Positions 1-13,484 of a stretch of 64,000 bases of DNA are shown here, in pieces. Position 1 is the first letter of the stretch, and each line of letters opens with the position of its first letter. Made by a program: the position numbers and the translations under genes. Source of the stretch: Protula sp. h YS-2021 (lineage: Eukaryota; Annelida; Polychaeta; Sabellida; Serpulidae). The notes beneath the pieces are model-generated. The model was not told the DNA's origin. It searched no databases and saw only the letters and a list, made by a program, of their open reading frames with translations. The DNA is taken from NCBI GenBank assembly GCA_949752745.1, contig OX457031.1, positions 20,952,199 through 21,016,198 on the forward strand, read 5' to 3'.

Positions 1-988
1 ATGTAGATCCATTGAATATATTTGCTCAAGTCTTTCACTTTTCAAAATATAACATTCTGCAGAATGGGTTAATATTATCACATGCAAACAGTCACAGCGT
101 TAATGGGAAATTAAAAGAAATATATCCATTTACTCAGAAAAAATAACTTGATATTGCACATCATGACATCCCATGATAAATTAGTAGTTTGCGTGTTTTA
201 TTCTACTTTTCAAACCGTGAGTGATCTCAAGTATTTTTGTTGGTTGCACCTGTTACCTACTTCAATGAATTAAAGTAGCATTTCTAGTGTTGTTCTTCCC
301 ATTTAATTTTTGACCTGAAAGCTTCAATCGAATTGCTTATTCTGGCTTTTAGCCTTACAAGGTTGATGTCATTGACTATATTCTTACAAAGGGATTTTCT
401 ATTTTTTGCGATCCTCTTTTTTCTACAAATAGGGCTAAGATCACTTTCTGACGTTTGTTTTATATTTTATAGCTAAAATTTAAATTTCACACAAATTAGC
501 TAAAATTCATTGAAATTTCTCAATTATAGCAACTTTTTTTTTATTTAGCATATATTTTACTTTATTCAAAATTATGATAAATATCGCTAGTTAAAGAACA
601 AATTATGTCAGATGCTACTACGACTGTTAGTTCTTCAGTTATTGAATAGTTGTATTAGCTTTCGCTCTGGTAAGCATTAGGTACTTGTAATATCCTATGC
701 AACATTAGAATTAACAGTATAATCAGATGCGCATTGAAAATCAGAAGTATATTCAATAATTAAATAAATCAGTCATTGTTTTATTATCTGTTATAGCAAA
801 ACTAAAATCAAAAGTAACTAGATCGAATTCCGCCAGATGGCTGATTTGATCACTTGGATGCACCACAAAAATAGGTCTTATATTGTATCGTATTTTTGAG
901 AACAAGATCCCACCCTTTACTTCACCCCACACAGGTAGAAAATGAGCTCAAATCAATTTATCACTGACAGTTTTTTTAATAATTAGTA

Positions 989-1250
989 ACTTCCGGTTTC
1001 CGACAATGGTGGCGAAGACCAAGGACATCAAAGTGCCTGATAAATAGAGTTTTAGGACAACATGTTGAAAACATCAAAATCAACCATTTCCTACCATTTT
1101 CGAGAAAATCATTATAATGAATTGTTTCCACATACAAAAGTCATGAAAAATTGACCTTGGCCGCCAAGGTCAATATCCCAGTCGTAAAATTGCCCCTAAC
1201 TTAAACCGTATACATGTTCCAGCATCGATTTGGCGTAAAAACCGGAAGTT
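989..1250. mobile_element. Small terminal-inverted-repeat (MITE-like) element
   Basis: ACTTCCGGTTT at 989-999 is the exact reverse complement of AAACCGGAAGT at 1239-1249. Both ends are flanked by similar T-rich stretches. The roughly 260-bp interior has no open frame of note and contains a perfect palindrome at 1151-1173. Size and termini fit a non-autonomous DNA element; no target-site duplication was clear. Confidence 0.5.
1151..1173. repeat. Perfect 11-bp palindrome carrying nuclear-receptor half sites
   Basis: TTGACCTTGGC and GCCAAGGTCAA are exact reverse complements separated by one C. Each arm contains TCAAGGTCA, the extended half site bound by ERR/SF-1 type nuclear receptors in animals. 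Function is not shown; it lies inside the inverted-repeat element at 989-1250. Confidence 0.6.
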
Positions 1251-4200
1251 TCTGTAATAGGTGGTGTTTTTTTAATTTAGCCTCAGTTAAAATTTTGCAG
1301 TTCCGGAGAGAGGTTATTAGTATCCATACTTGTTTAAAATTTGGCACTCTGTAACAAATACTTTAGGCGGAATTTACCCAAGTTTTATGCAAAAATAGCG
1401 TTCAATTTCGTTTTGTTTGACAAGGCCAAGCATTTTAGTGCACCAAATTTATCTTTGTACTTAAAGTAATCAAGAAGATCAAGTAAACGGACATAATTTA
1501 ATATAAGAAGGCAGAACGTTTCAGAATAACCACAACTGTTTTTCTCATAAGTGGGAATAAGTGGTAAAATTTGCATAAAATTTCCACACAATTTCCCTTT
1601 AAATAGAGTGTGTAGGTCCAAATGATAGATATAATAAGAGCACATAACACATCTACTTACAGGAGATACATTTCGGATGTATTACAGCCACAATTCGGAT
1701 GTATAACAACAACAATTTGACAATCTTGAGGCAATACCCGTATTCGCAAGCGATCAAGCAATGCATACAAGAAAGTCAGATAGCTTAACAATATCAGTGA
1801 AACAGTACATATATTGGCGGCTGTGGTAAAACCTAGCTCGTGTTTGGCAGATGTTTCAGCGGGCTCAAGTTATACGGATCCTGTTCATTGTATATTTGTA
1901 AAGCTATCGCAGCAGTTGCAAGGATAAATCTGATTGTTTGTTGCTTAAATTACAAGAATTTTTCATGTTCTACAAATATTCAATTTCGTCAAACAGAGTT
2001 CAAAATGGATGAATTGAAAGACTGTTTTGGAGTTACTTTGCATTGTGGCTATTTCTCAAACTCAGTTGTCTACTAAATATGCTGGGGACAAGGGAAAGTT
2101 TATATTGAAAAGGTTGACTTCTTTTTGGTAGTCATCAGATTTATCAGTTCTATTAACATAATGTCTTTCAAATAAAACAAACTTCTACACAATTATTTTC
2201 CCAGCTAAAGAAAAATTCAACTGAAACTAAAATTTTAGTGTCATGCAGCCTCATATGATCACGCAAAAGTTCAAATCGTCATCGAAAAATGAGCCGTTGT
2301 GGGCAAAATATAAATCTCATGGTGCCTCAAAGCATCACACCGATATCAAAACAATAAACCTGACATAAAACTGACATAAAGCTGGCCTTAACGTTCGCCG
2401 ATACATCTGCATAGAGTTAGCACCCATATTCATGGTAGAGCCGGGACCTAGACTCGAGATTAAAAATCGTACGTAGCCACTCACGCATTTTCCAAGGGCT
2501 CGCAAAACACATTTTATTTCAGTGTTTCCAGTCATTCAACGCCATTCCAATGTGCTGTTGAAAAACAAATTACACTATTCAATGTTTTAGGTGTAAATTT
2601 TGTTTTGTCCGGCAATATTTTTATCTTACTGGTTGCTTAATTTTCAGGGCCAAAAAGACAGCTTTCTTGCATATACTAAATGCCGATTGAAACATCAAAT
2701 TCTGCAAATGGATAAATGTATGCTTCCTAAACAGAAAAGTTGTTATATGTTCTTTGAGAATGCCCAGTTCGGTCGTTGCAGCGACAGAGAACTGATGCCT
2801 TGGTCCAAACTATCTTGGCACCAAATTAAGAGAAGCATCACGTCTGTTACCGAGTGTTTTGGGACAGCAGCATCACTTACGCCTTAGAGGGACATTTTTA
2901 CACATGTTTATACTTTCTCACTATCTTCAAATGCTATTGATTTTATTATCATATGCTTCCTATGCTGTCTATATTCCAAACATAGACAGTTTTAAGTCAC
3001 TGTAAAGATATAAATTTCAAGAAGGTATGTCATGATACGAGGCGTCAGTGTAACTGGTGATTGGAAGCAAAAAATTATCCATTTTAAGATTTCGGATGTG
3101 CCTGCTCAGTTTGAAATATATCTTGGGTCTCACAAAGGAGAAACAAGTAAAGAAAATGTATAAAATTTTACTTTTCTCTGCCAAGACAATTCAGGAGCGC
3201 CCCAGACCTTCATTGAGATGTAAAAAAATGCTTTATGGCATTATGAAAGCAATTTTTAATATGGAACGAAATCTTTACCTATTTCTCCATTTCCACAATG
3301 CAGTTTTTCTGTTATTTTCTTTGAGATGCCGAGACAAAGATTCAATTAGCTTATTACAATTTCAGAAGTGAAGAAGATTGGGATTGCTTTGATTTTTTGG
3401 AGAAAAATACATTCTGGAGAAAATACAAAATGGATAAAATGTGTTCATGTATATATTGCACCTTGTTGAGGCAATATTAGGCATGCAAAAACCATGCTAA
3501 GATATGCGGTATTTGATGATGACTAGTAGTAAATTTTTTTATCAGTATGTTGTTTATCATGAGCATCAAAACAGGTCGCAACAATGTAAAATAAAAAGCA
3601 AAAAAAAGCCAATCAAATGTTGCCTAAGTTTTATTATGCTCTCGCTCATCATTTTTTTACGCGTGGTATCGTGGGACTGAAAATAATGCACGTTACTGTT
3701 ATTCAAAATATTTAGACACTAAAACTCTATGCCCCAGCGGTAGTTAAGATTTTAATCAAGATGTTGGCTTTCGGTTATATTTTTACAATTTTCAGCCACC
3801 ACTAAAAATAAATAACCAGGTACCAACTTCAGTCTTCTACCTTTAGCCATAATTTCAAACGGAAAAGAATTTGTACCTGGTAAGAAATTTTTCGCAAATA
3901 GCAAAGTGGTTATTAATTTATCAAAATTCCTTTGATAAAATGTAGCAAAGATAGTAAGACGATCCAATTAAGATTTTACTTAAAAATGTGGTTTTCTTTA
4001 ATATTTCAACCATCGGCAGTTTCTTTGGCCTCAGTTAAGCTTTTACAAACAAATAACTATTCCTTTTTCGCCAATACTTCTGCTTACGTTTGGCAAATCA
4101 TGTTAAAACGTAGTGACAATTAGGTACTAATTGGCTTTTAATGAAAATTAAAGAGAGTAAGGCCAAATATTTAGCGTCAGTTAAAACTTCAATAGGATTT

Positions 4201-5966
4201 TTTGTTATATTTCTAACAAAGTTTCTGCATGTTGCCATAATCAAGTAATAGCCAGCTAATTAAGTTTTCACGACCGTAAGATTATATAGCTAAACGCCAA
4301 TATTTCTGTCATTTGTTTACAAATTATGTGGAAAAGATTTATAACCAAGAAAACACTGAAGACCTTATGTCAAAATATCAAGATGGCACGCCATTTCTCT
4401 GGAGACTCTGGAGATTGGAAAAATGTAATAATCAGGCGAACATGTACGGCCCCTACCCCATTTTAGGGCAAGCAGCAGATACATTTTAGGAAATTGGTTT
4501 TTGGCCAGTATTAGCGCCATTTTTGCTTATTTTTCTGGTAGATTGTAGTAGTCTGATATGTGCTAACGGCTGCTACCTTCATCTAAAACCAGAATGTGAA
4601 TAGACAAGATAAACTTTAAAATTAATTGACAGTTAGCGTGACTTTCCAATCGATGCTTTTAACTAATAGCACCTCACTCATTTATAAATACTCATATTCA
4701 TAGCGAGATTTCAGACTGTTTTAATAAAGAAGCACGACCCAATCCAAAAATTTGCAATTTCGAAAATTTTCTTTTAGAATGACATGCAAACTGGGCTTGT
4801 TGGCTTTACTTTTTCGTCTCCAAAATGTACCTATCTTCATATCGATAACTCTATGTCTTTTTTGTAACTTAAGAAGTTAGAGCATAATTTAAGTTAAAAC
4901 ATAAGTTAATTATGTCATACTTCTTCTCAAAGGTTCTTGCCTTGTGATACCTTGAAAAAATATGATAAATGCACACATCACAAAATTACACATGCGTCAT
5001 GAACTATATATCTGTCAAAACGCCGTATTACGGATGAGGATTGAAACAATTTTCTGTATAATAGGGAAACAGAAAAATGTGGCACAAGGATATAGTCAAG
5101 TGTGTTTTTTTTTCTAACCTGGCATCAAGAGGTACAATCGTGTAAATGCCTATCGCTGAGTAAAAGCTGCCGTTTATATAATAGAAAATAGGATTTTGAA
5201 CAGGTTGCATTATAGCATAGCAGAATTCACAAACGAGAGAGTTGTGAACGGTTCAATAGTATTACTTCATTCTATATGTGCAAAATTGTATTTTCTTATC
5301 TGAAGCAGAAGCACCGTACGGACCGACCCGCAAATACTTTTAGGCTAAAGACAAAAAAGTAGCATTCTGCAGATAAAGAATGACATGTAGGATAATTTTT
5401 ATTATTTTCTCACTACAGTGATGTTTTTTTTAATTTATAACGAACTGTTTTACTTCTTCCGTATGATTAGCTGGAGCGATGCGGTACAAGTTACGCTGCC
5501 ATTGGTGGATTTCCATTGGCCCTGTTATTGTTAGTATCATAAATACCCGTGTTCACTAACAAGTTCTTAAATGTGAACGCTTTTTAATTTTTTGATACCG
5601 GCACCGTTTTTGCTTCCTTCTTCAAGGTGAAAACAGGGCATAAAAGAGGGATAACTGAAGTCTGGAACATATCCTTAAAAGGTTATGGGATACAATACAG
5701 CGTACAAAATCTACCACGTTCGTTTTGCCATCATTTCCTCATGCACTGTTGGCTGGGTATAAAATGAAGTGCGATATTAGTGTATAGCATGTCTATGTAT
5801 ATCAGGCACTTACATATAGCACCTAAATTAGGCAAATTATTTAAAAATGGTATTGACTATAATTTCGCAATATTGATTGCAATTATCACAGCACATTAAA
5901 TGCTACCAAAAGCTATGTACATACCACACAGTATAAGAACAACTTTAGCAAGTGTCTTTTTTACAG

Positions 5967-6264
5967 TTACACAATAATGAACTTTCCAAGGGCGAAGTTG
6001 GAACGGATGGGGAGGAATTTAGATTGAAAGATCAACATTACAGTGAATCAAATTCAAAAGCTACTGGAATAAAAGAGCATGACATTATACGAGCAAATAT
6101 GCATAATATCGAAATTCAAGGCAATGATATCGCGGAGGCATACACGTATGAGAATATTATTGATGAGCTCGGTGGCTTTGGATATTGGCAAAGATGGTTA
6201 TTCTTCCTGATATGTTTGCCTGATATATTTTCTGCTGCGGCTCAGATGCTGCCAGTTTACACAG
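5967..6264 (+). CDS. SLC22 exon 1 (N terminus and TM1)
   Basis: Preceded by a good acceptor (cttttttacag), so it may not be the true first exon. The frame is open from its first base; the first Met is at 6099. It encodes an acidic, hydrophilic lead, then YENIIDELGGFGYWQRW and the hydrophobic TM1. Donor gtaagt follows 6264, phase 1. Confidence 0.85.
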
Positions 6265-9200
6265 GTAAGTCGTGCAGTGTTTGCTGGTGTGTTTGCTATT
6301 ACCAAACAGATTTGTTTGTAGACGCTGCCATTTTCTAATTTTATCTGGAATTAAGTAACACTTTTATCGTAGTAAAATAATTGATTTCAAATTTATTGTA
6401 GTTAAATAATTGCTTGTTTCTTCCACATTTTACGTTGCTCACAGGAGCTGTTCCTCCTTTTGACTGCATACAAATAAGCAATAGCTCTGCTATCGATGGG
6501 AATTTCCAAATTGGGGATAACTTATTGAGTAATCCATCTGCAGATAAATGCAAAGATTGTACTAAGTTTGAATATGACAAAAATTTTACATCAATTGTTT
6601 CAGAGGTGAGCATCTGAGATTTCTCAAATTATATGTTTGCAGATGCTCTAGCATGTTATACAAGTTATGCGTATTATGTTTAAATAAGAGAATATATTGT
6701 TTTCTCTAATGACACTGTGTCTTCCTGTAGTCTTCCTCTTTGTCTTTTAGCTTTCTTGGTCTGCTTAAATTTTATTGATTTCGTCTCTGCTTATTTTCTT
6801 TTGATACTTTTCTGCTGGTCCCGCTTATTTTTCTCGTAAGTAAGACTTCTAAAATAGAGATTTGGACCAGAAGTCTTTCAGTTCTCGAAAATATAGTGCA
6901 AATCCTGTACATAACATGTGCGAGTTCTATATTTGTAGTGGAATCTGGTTTGTGACATGGATTATGTGAGTGATCTCATACACTCTCTGCAATATGTTGG
7001 CTTATTATGTGGGGCAGTGTTATCCGGACAGGTATACAGTTTCATATGTTGATATATGTTATTTATTGTGTCCATATATTGTTTCAATCAATGAGTAATT
7101 AATTTAAATACTTAATTAAATTAATTAACAATGTTAGTTTTAAGAAAACCTGTATATTACTTTTTCAAACCGATCTCATGCATTTGAAAACAAAATTACA
7201 ATTTAAACGAACAGAAATTCGACGCGCCAAAAAGGGAAAACATTCACTGTAGGTGATTAAAATCGGGAGAGATTGTCGGTTGTCGATACGATTTAACAAA
7301 ACAATAAGCTTGTTCTTAGAAGATTACTTACTGAGTCTAACCAAATATGGTACTACTGTCATACCGTTGCTCGTAATGATTCGTATCGTCTCTGTGTGGT
7401 ATAAATTACACGAGGAACCAAAAGTATATCTTTTGTCTCAAGACACTCCGCAATACAATGAATGTCCTTCCTACAAAAATGCACTATTTCCATTTTTAAT
7501 TCTGCTCGTTTCAAGTAGTCGTTCAGAATTAATCTGCATAAGGGATGGAGACTATCTTGCAAATATGGAGTCTACTTGGAGCATTGTATATGGTTTCCAT
7601 AAAAATATACGGTGGCATATTTCTATAATCTTTTATTATTCAAATCAAGATTAGTTTCTAGCAGACTCAGTATTGGAATAAAATACATAAGCTACATACT
7701 TCTTTCTAGAGAAGGTTCAGGAAGGGATGGAAAAGCGACTGAGTTTTGGCGAGTAGTGTAGTGCTATATGTGACAGTATTTGAAATATAAACAAATTATT
7801 GTTTTCTCTGAGTAAAAAAGTGAATGTTGAAAAAGAAAAGTTATGTTATTTTTGTCTAACGAGAGAATGGCTGCAGTCTCTCCAGTACACAATGTTATGA
7901 TATTTAAACAATAAATTATTGCAGCCTTTTTTAGTGTGACCATAAAACCGTGATTGTTTCCTTTCTGTCAAGACTACAGCGAGTGGCCTTTATGTCCTTG
8001 CAAGCAGTATTATCAAAAATCTTCAAAGTTCTCCAGAACTGAACCCTACATAGACAAGCTAAGAGCAGTGAAATCATTACATTTCCAGCCATTGTCTAAA
8101 AGGAAACAGAGTACACTAGAGTTTTCGAGCGAGAAACTTGTCTTAAAAGCATGCAACTTTTGCTTCACAATACATCCGTTGAATCAACTGAATGTCCTGC
8201 ATATGCTAAAGCAAGCTCGTAAATGTCATGGGAACAACTATTTTGAGGACATACGGTATGTAATTACGAGAATACAAGCAAACTTAGCTAATCAAGAACA
8301 ACAAATAAAATACACGCAAATTTTTTAAGAGAATGAAGACTCGCTATTATTCTTCCACACAAGAAGTGAATCTTCTCAAAATGAGTTGGTGGGCTGCAAC
8401 ACAAGTACGCTTCTACGACCATAACATGTCCAATGAAAGGGTTGGCAGATATGAACAGGATATGGATTACGTACAGTGACTATTAAGGACCTGGAGAAAA
8501 TAGAGTGAACACTACCCTGATAAACAAGGAAACTAAACCCATGTGACGGGCCTTACAAGCTATTACGTTATTAAACCACATCTAATGGCTTTAGGATTAT
8601 AGGTTTGGGTGCTGCCAGTTCGTCTATCTGTCTGTTAAATTGAAAATTCCTTTCTTTTGATATTTGGTATCTGTCATAGCGGGTGTATACACATTATTTA
8701 TACTTAAACCTGACACAGTTTAAATGTGATAATGACCGCCATCTTGAATTTTCACTTCTATTTACCAACTATTTAAATGCAATTGACTATTAGAATAAAA
8801 CAGTATTCTACTCTATAAATCAACAGCACTAACGTACGTGACGATCCTGTTCGTGTCGAATGCAACTTGTACAACATGCAAGACATAAGAGGCTAGTTAT
8901 ATTAAAATCCAAAGAGATTATTGAGAAATACATAAACAATGACAGTTCAGTGACGTGACGGAAAACGTAGAGCGAGTAAAAATTCGCTAATTGCAAAGCT
9001 CACAGCATCTGCTGAAACCGGATTTATTTTAAAACACAAAACAAACAAAACAAAAGTCCAGTGAAACAAACACATCAACAGAACAGCTTACATCACCGAT
9101 TATGCAAAAGAAATATATGGAAAGCGCTTTATGAGATAACAATAGTGCACTGTTAGTTGAACAAAAGTTCATCGATAAAAATACATTGGAAATTTGAAGA

Positions 9201-12200
9201 ATATATTATACTGTAGAATGGATAATCATTAAAAATTAAGACTTTCTGCAAATAACACCCAGGAAACTACTGGGGATAAGAAAATAAAGCAAAGTAAGCA
9301 AGGAAAACTTACTGAAAATGCAGAGAATGTAGTCTGCTTAATCATAATGAGGCCAAACTAAACTTCAGGCGAAATTCAATGATGTGATTCAACTTAAGGT
9401 TCAGGAATAGTTTAAATATTTAGCAGTTATGTTATGTTATTTTGTTTTTTGTATAATGTTATTTTTATAATGTTCTAAGGAAAGACAAATGAATAGAACT
9501 TTTTGTTCAGAAGCAAAGACGCAAACTAAAAGCAATAAATAATCTTATAAATAAATTCTACCAGAAAGAACATATCCTCCTCAGGGATTAGTCTGAAAAT
9601 TCAAATTTAAAAAATCACTTTTAATCTTGATTGAAAGAGAGTGAAGAGTGCAAGCAATAAATATTAACTTCAGTTCGAGAGAGTGCTCACAACAGTTTCT
9701 CATGCTAATGCTCTACTGACATAACTAAATATATTGTTTTTTAGTCTGATTATTCTGTCCAACACAGTTTATTTTCATTTTTTAGCTATCAGACAATTAT
9801 GGAAGGAAAACGGTTCATTTTACTGTTGTCTGTATGATGGGGTTGACTGGCGTTCTTTCGGGGATTTCACCTAATTGGCAGATTTACGCTTGCCTTAGGT
9901 TCCTTTTAGGGGTAAGTAACCTGCGATGCTTCATACTTATCTGGGTTTTTCTTTTCACATGAATCTCGGTTTTTCATCTATGGCTTTTTACAAACCAGCA
10001 TATTTATGTATCAAATATACGTTGTTCAGTACATTCTGCATTTCCGTAACAGCAATATGACTGTAAAGAATATTCTCAAAACTTCCAAAGCGCAAAAAAT
10101 ACAAATGTGGAAAATCACTAATGACACATCGTAACAAATGAGAAAAACAATCATAAAAAGGTGCAGAAAATCAATGCTTTTACAAAAGGTTATTTAGTAA
10201 AATAGTGTGCTGTGGAACAGGATCTGATAATGAATGCATTTACTCTAATAATTAAAATTGCAATTGCCTTTATTTAATAAGACATAAAACTTAATTCAAA
10301 CTTAATTCAAAATGAACCCATTCACAGATCCTCTCGAAATAAGATGACGCTGTCGTTTTTAATATCCAGAACATGCATTTGCAAAACATTTTATGGGACT
10401 TCCTTTAATGTGGGTTAACTTTAATGTTAAACTAATTTTGCTGTAACTATTCCATTATATTAGGTTTGTTCAACAATTTTTATTGCGTGACTTTTATTCC
10501 AAATACAATGTTTGTTTTTGGAAGCGGACCAAATATTTGTCACTTTATATAAAAAGAAATTTAGGTTATTAACCACTGACAATGGTCCAACAAACATCGC
10601 TTAAAAACTTCACAGTAATTTTCCTGCTTGGGTGTTGTGAAAAATAGTGAAAGAGAGAGAAACGACAGGCTAAAACCCATAATAAAACTATATAACACGC
10701 TGTATATTTTTAATTTTTAGATCGCCATAGGTGGTTTTACTACTACAAATTGTGTTTACCCGCTAGAATTCGTAGGTAGAAAATGGAGAACATTTTGTGG
10801 AACGGTAGGATTTTGGGCTGTAGCGCAGATGTTGGTGGCGCTGTTGGTAATTACTTCACTACTTTTAATTGTGTTATTTTTAATTTAAACAGAAAATAAG
10901 TAATGGTTAATGTTCTTGACTTTCTTAAGTTATTGCACCAGAGAATATTCAAAATGAGTTAAAAAGAAATTGTTTTCAACAACTTTAAAGTATTTTTATA
11001 TTTATGTGATCATTACTGTACGTTTCCTACCTATTTATATTGTCTAATAATGATATCAAAAGTTAATATGTTTCTCAGAAAAGATTCCGAATAAAGGCTT
11101 AGTCATTTTATGCAACAGTTGACGGTACATAGATTCATATGGAATACTATATGTCGATCCTTTAATTTAATTTAATTATAATTTTAATTATAGTTGTAAT
11201 TTTCACTTCTAAACAGATTAGTGTACAGAAGATTGAGGAGGTATTTCAAACAAAATCTAGTGCAAAGAAGGTTCTTGCAAATATATTGTTCAAATATGTT
11301 TTGTGTAGGGATACTACGTTACGGATTGGCGCTATTTAACTATTCTATCCTCTGGTTGTGCAGTGCTCTATATACCGCTATGGTGGTAAAATTTGATTAT
11401 GTGTGTTTAAATTCAGACTTAAGGACCTTACTTTTCTGGTACTAAAGGCAAGAGAATTCAGAAATTATAACTTTCTTGAACAAGCAGATAGTTATATCAA
11501 AGTCCTTAAGCACACAACACTGAAATGTATTTTGTATTAGTCATGTAGTTTTAACATTTCATCGTCTGATTTCCTTCTTATGCAATGTTTGAACGAACCA
11601 AGTTCTGCTATTAGAATGGATATATTTTAATCATCCGGCAAACTTAGTAGAGTGAATAAGGGATTTTTGAAGAATATGCTGCAAACAGATTATATTCTTT
11701 TAAAAGGGTAATTCCTGAGAGTCCACGATGGCTTGCACAGAAACATCGATTTAAAGAAGCTGAAAGCGTGATCAGGACAATTGCAAAACGAAACAAAGTT
11801 CCTGTTCCGGACCTCACCGCGATTACAAATCGGACCACGATTTGCTTGGAACAAACAGAGTACAACAGAAAATACACATACATTGACCTGATTAAGACAC
11901 GAAAGATGGCGGTGTTAACATTAACATCTGGAATTTTATGGTAAGTGAACGTGAAAATTTATTGAATGTGATTTAATGAATTTACTACTAATAAACAACA
12001 TTCTTGCTTAATAGATTTTTTCGCCGATTTGAAAAGTTGCTTGAACATTTTCACTTTTTACCAGTTCATTGTCAATACTTAGGGAATATAATCAAGTTTA
12101 ACTTTGTTATATTCGTGATAATGTTTAAATTTGGTTTTGGTACAAATATTTGAATGTTATTTGATTGATGAAGGAATCAAATTCATAACTTTATACTAAA

Positions 12201-13400
12201 ATAGAAACATCGCGGTTTCAGGTTTGTCAGCTTTGGGACGTATTACTTTTTGGCTTTCAACATTAAAAATCTGCCAGGAAATCGCTATGTTAATCTTTTT
12301 ATAGGAGCTTTGGGGGATCAACTTAGTGTGATAATTGTCATTTTTGGAAACAATATATTTGGTCGACGAAAGTGTTTTGTAAGTATAACACTCCTTTCTA
12401 TCCATTTGCACACGTGCAAGAGTATTTGGTTCTAAATCAAAGAAATGTTCTTTAGCATGCAGATGTTCATTGTAAGCAGCAGAGGGCATGAATGGCCTGC
12501 TTTGCAAACATGCCTCAACATCTTATCTAACATTGTAAAAAGCTGGAAAAAATTATTAATGTGAGGTCATGTTTGGAGTCACTGCCTCGATACTGACAAT
12601 GGTGTTAGCAGCATTTTTGATATTTGATATATGTGACTCTACTTCACAAGTATTTACCTGTTTTGCGCTATCGGCAAAAACTATACTATGTGGCAGTGGA
12701 TTTGTAATCCAGGTGTTTACCGCAGAACTGTATCCAACATGTATAAGGTATACAATATGTTTCATTCGGTAGCCATTCTAATATTGTATTTCTGCTCAAA
12801 CTTTGCAAATAACGCAAGAATGTTTTAAGTTTTGATCAATAATATGTTTCTGAATTACCATTTCAACTACATTTCAGTACAAAATAATCTCATTTTTTGT
12901 AGCTGTCCGTTACCTTCAGTGTTTTTAAACTATATATATAATTTTATATAGCTGTGCAAGCGGCAATAGGTCGACAAAACGCGAGAAGTCATTATCAAGT
13001 CTTCAATAGTTGAACTCAAATAATTCATTCCGTATTTAGTATAAATTTAAAATTTTTATATGTAGTTTTTTCTTTCTATATTATTATTAATGTTTATTAA
13101 GTTTATTTTGTGTAGTTTACTCCTGTTGCTATTTATATCATAAAACATTACAATACTTAATGGTGACTTATTGAGAAAAATACATACCAGTTTCAAATTT
13201 GCATAAAACAATTAGTAAAACTTGTGATAGTAAAATTATTTAAGTCAGGAATCATAATGTTGATAAAATATACTAGCACAAATGTATTAACTTTGAATTA
13301 TATTTCATTTTACTCTTAATATCTAATTTTAATATTCTTAATGAAACGTAAAAAACGGCAATATGTCACCAAAATGTTGCCATATTGATGCCTGCATGGA

Positions 13401-13484
<84 letters not shown>

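Larger units (their letters stand above)
1..5966. other. AT-rich flank upstream of the SLC22 gene
   Basis: No exon that I recognise. Open frames here (for example near 1840-2076, 2600-2887 and 3057-3371) have low-complexity or unrecognised translations and no convincing splice context. The stretch contains one small inverted-repeat element at about 989-1250, listed separately. The first non-coding or coding exon of the downstream transporter may lie here but I could not place it. Confidence 0.5.

Noticed and set aside
7253..8328. Two intronic open frames (133 and 124 codons) in the transporter
   Set aside because: Translations show no recognised family and no splice or codon signal; AT-rich chance frames are likely, although an unrecognised transposon cannot be excluded.
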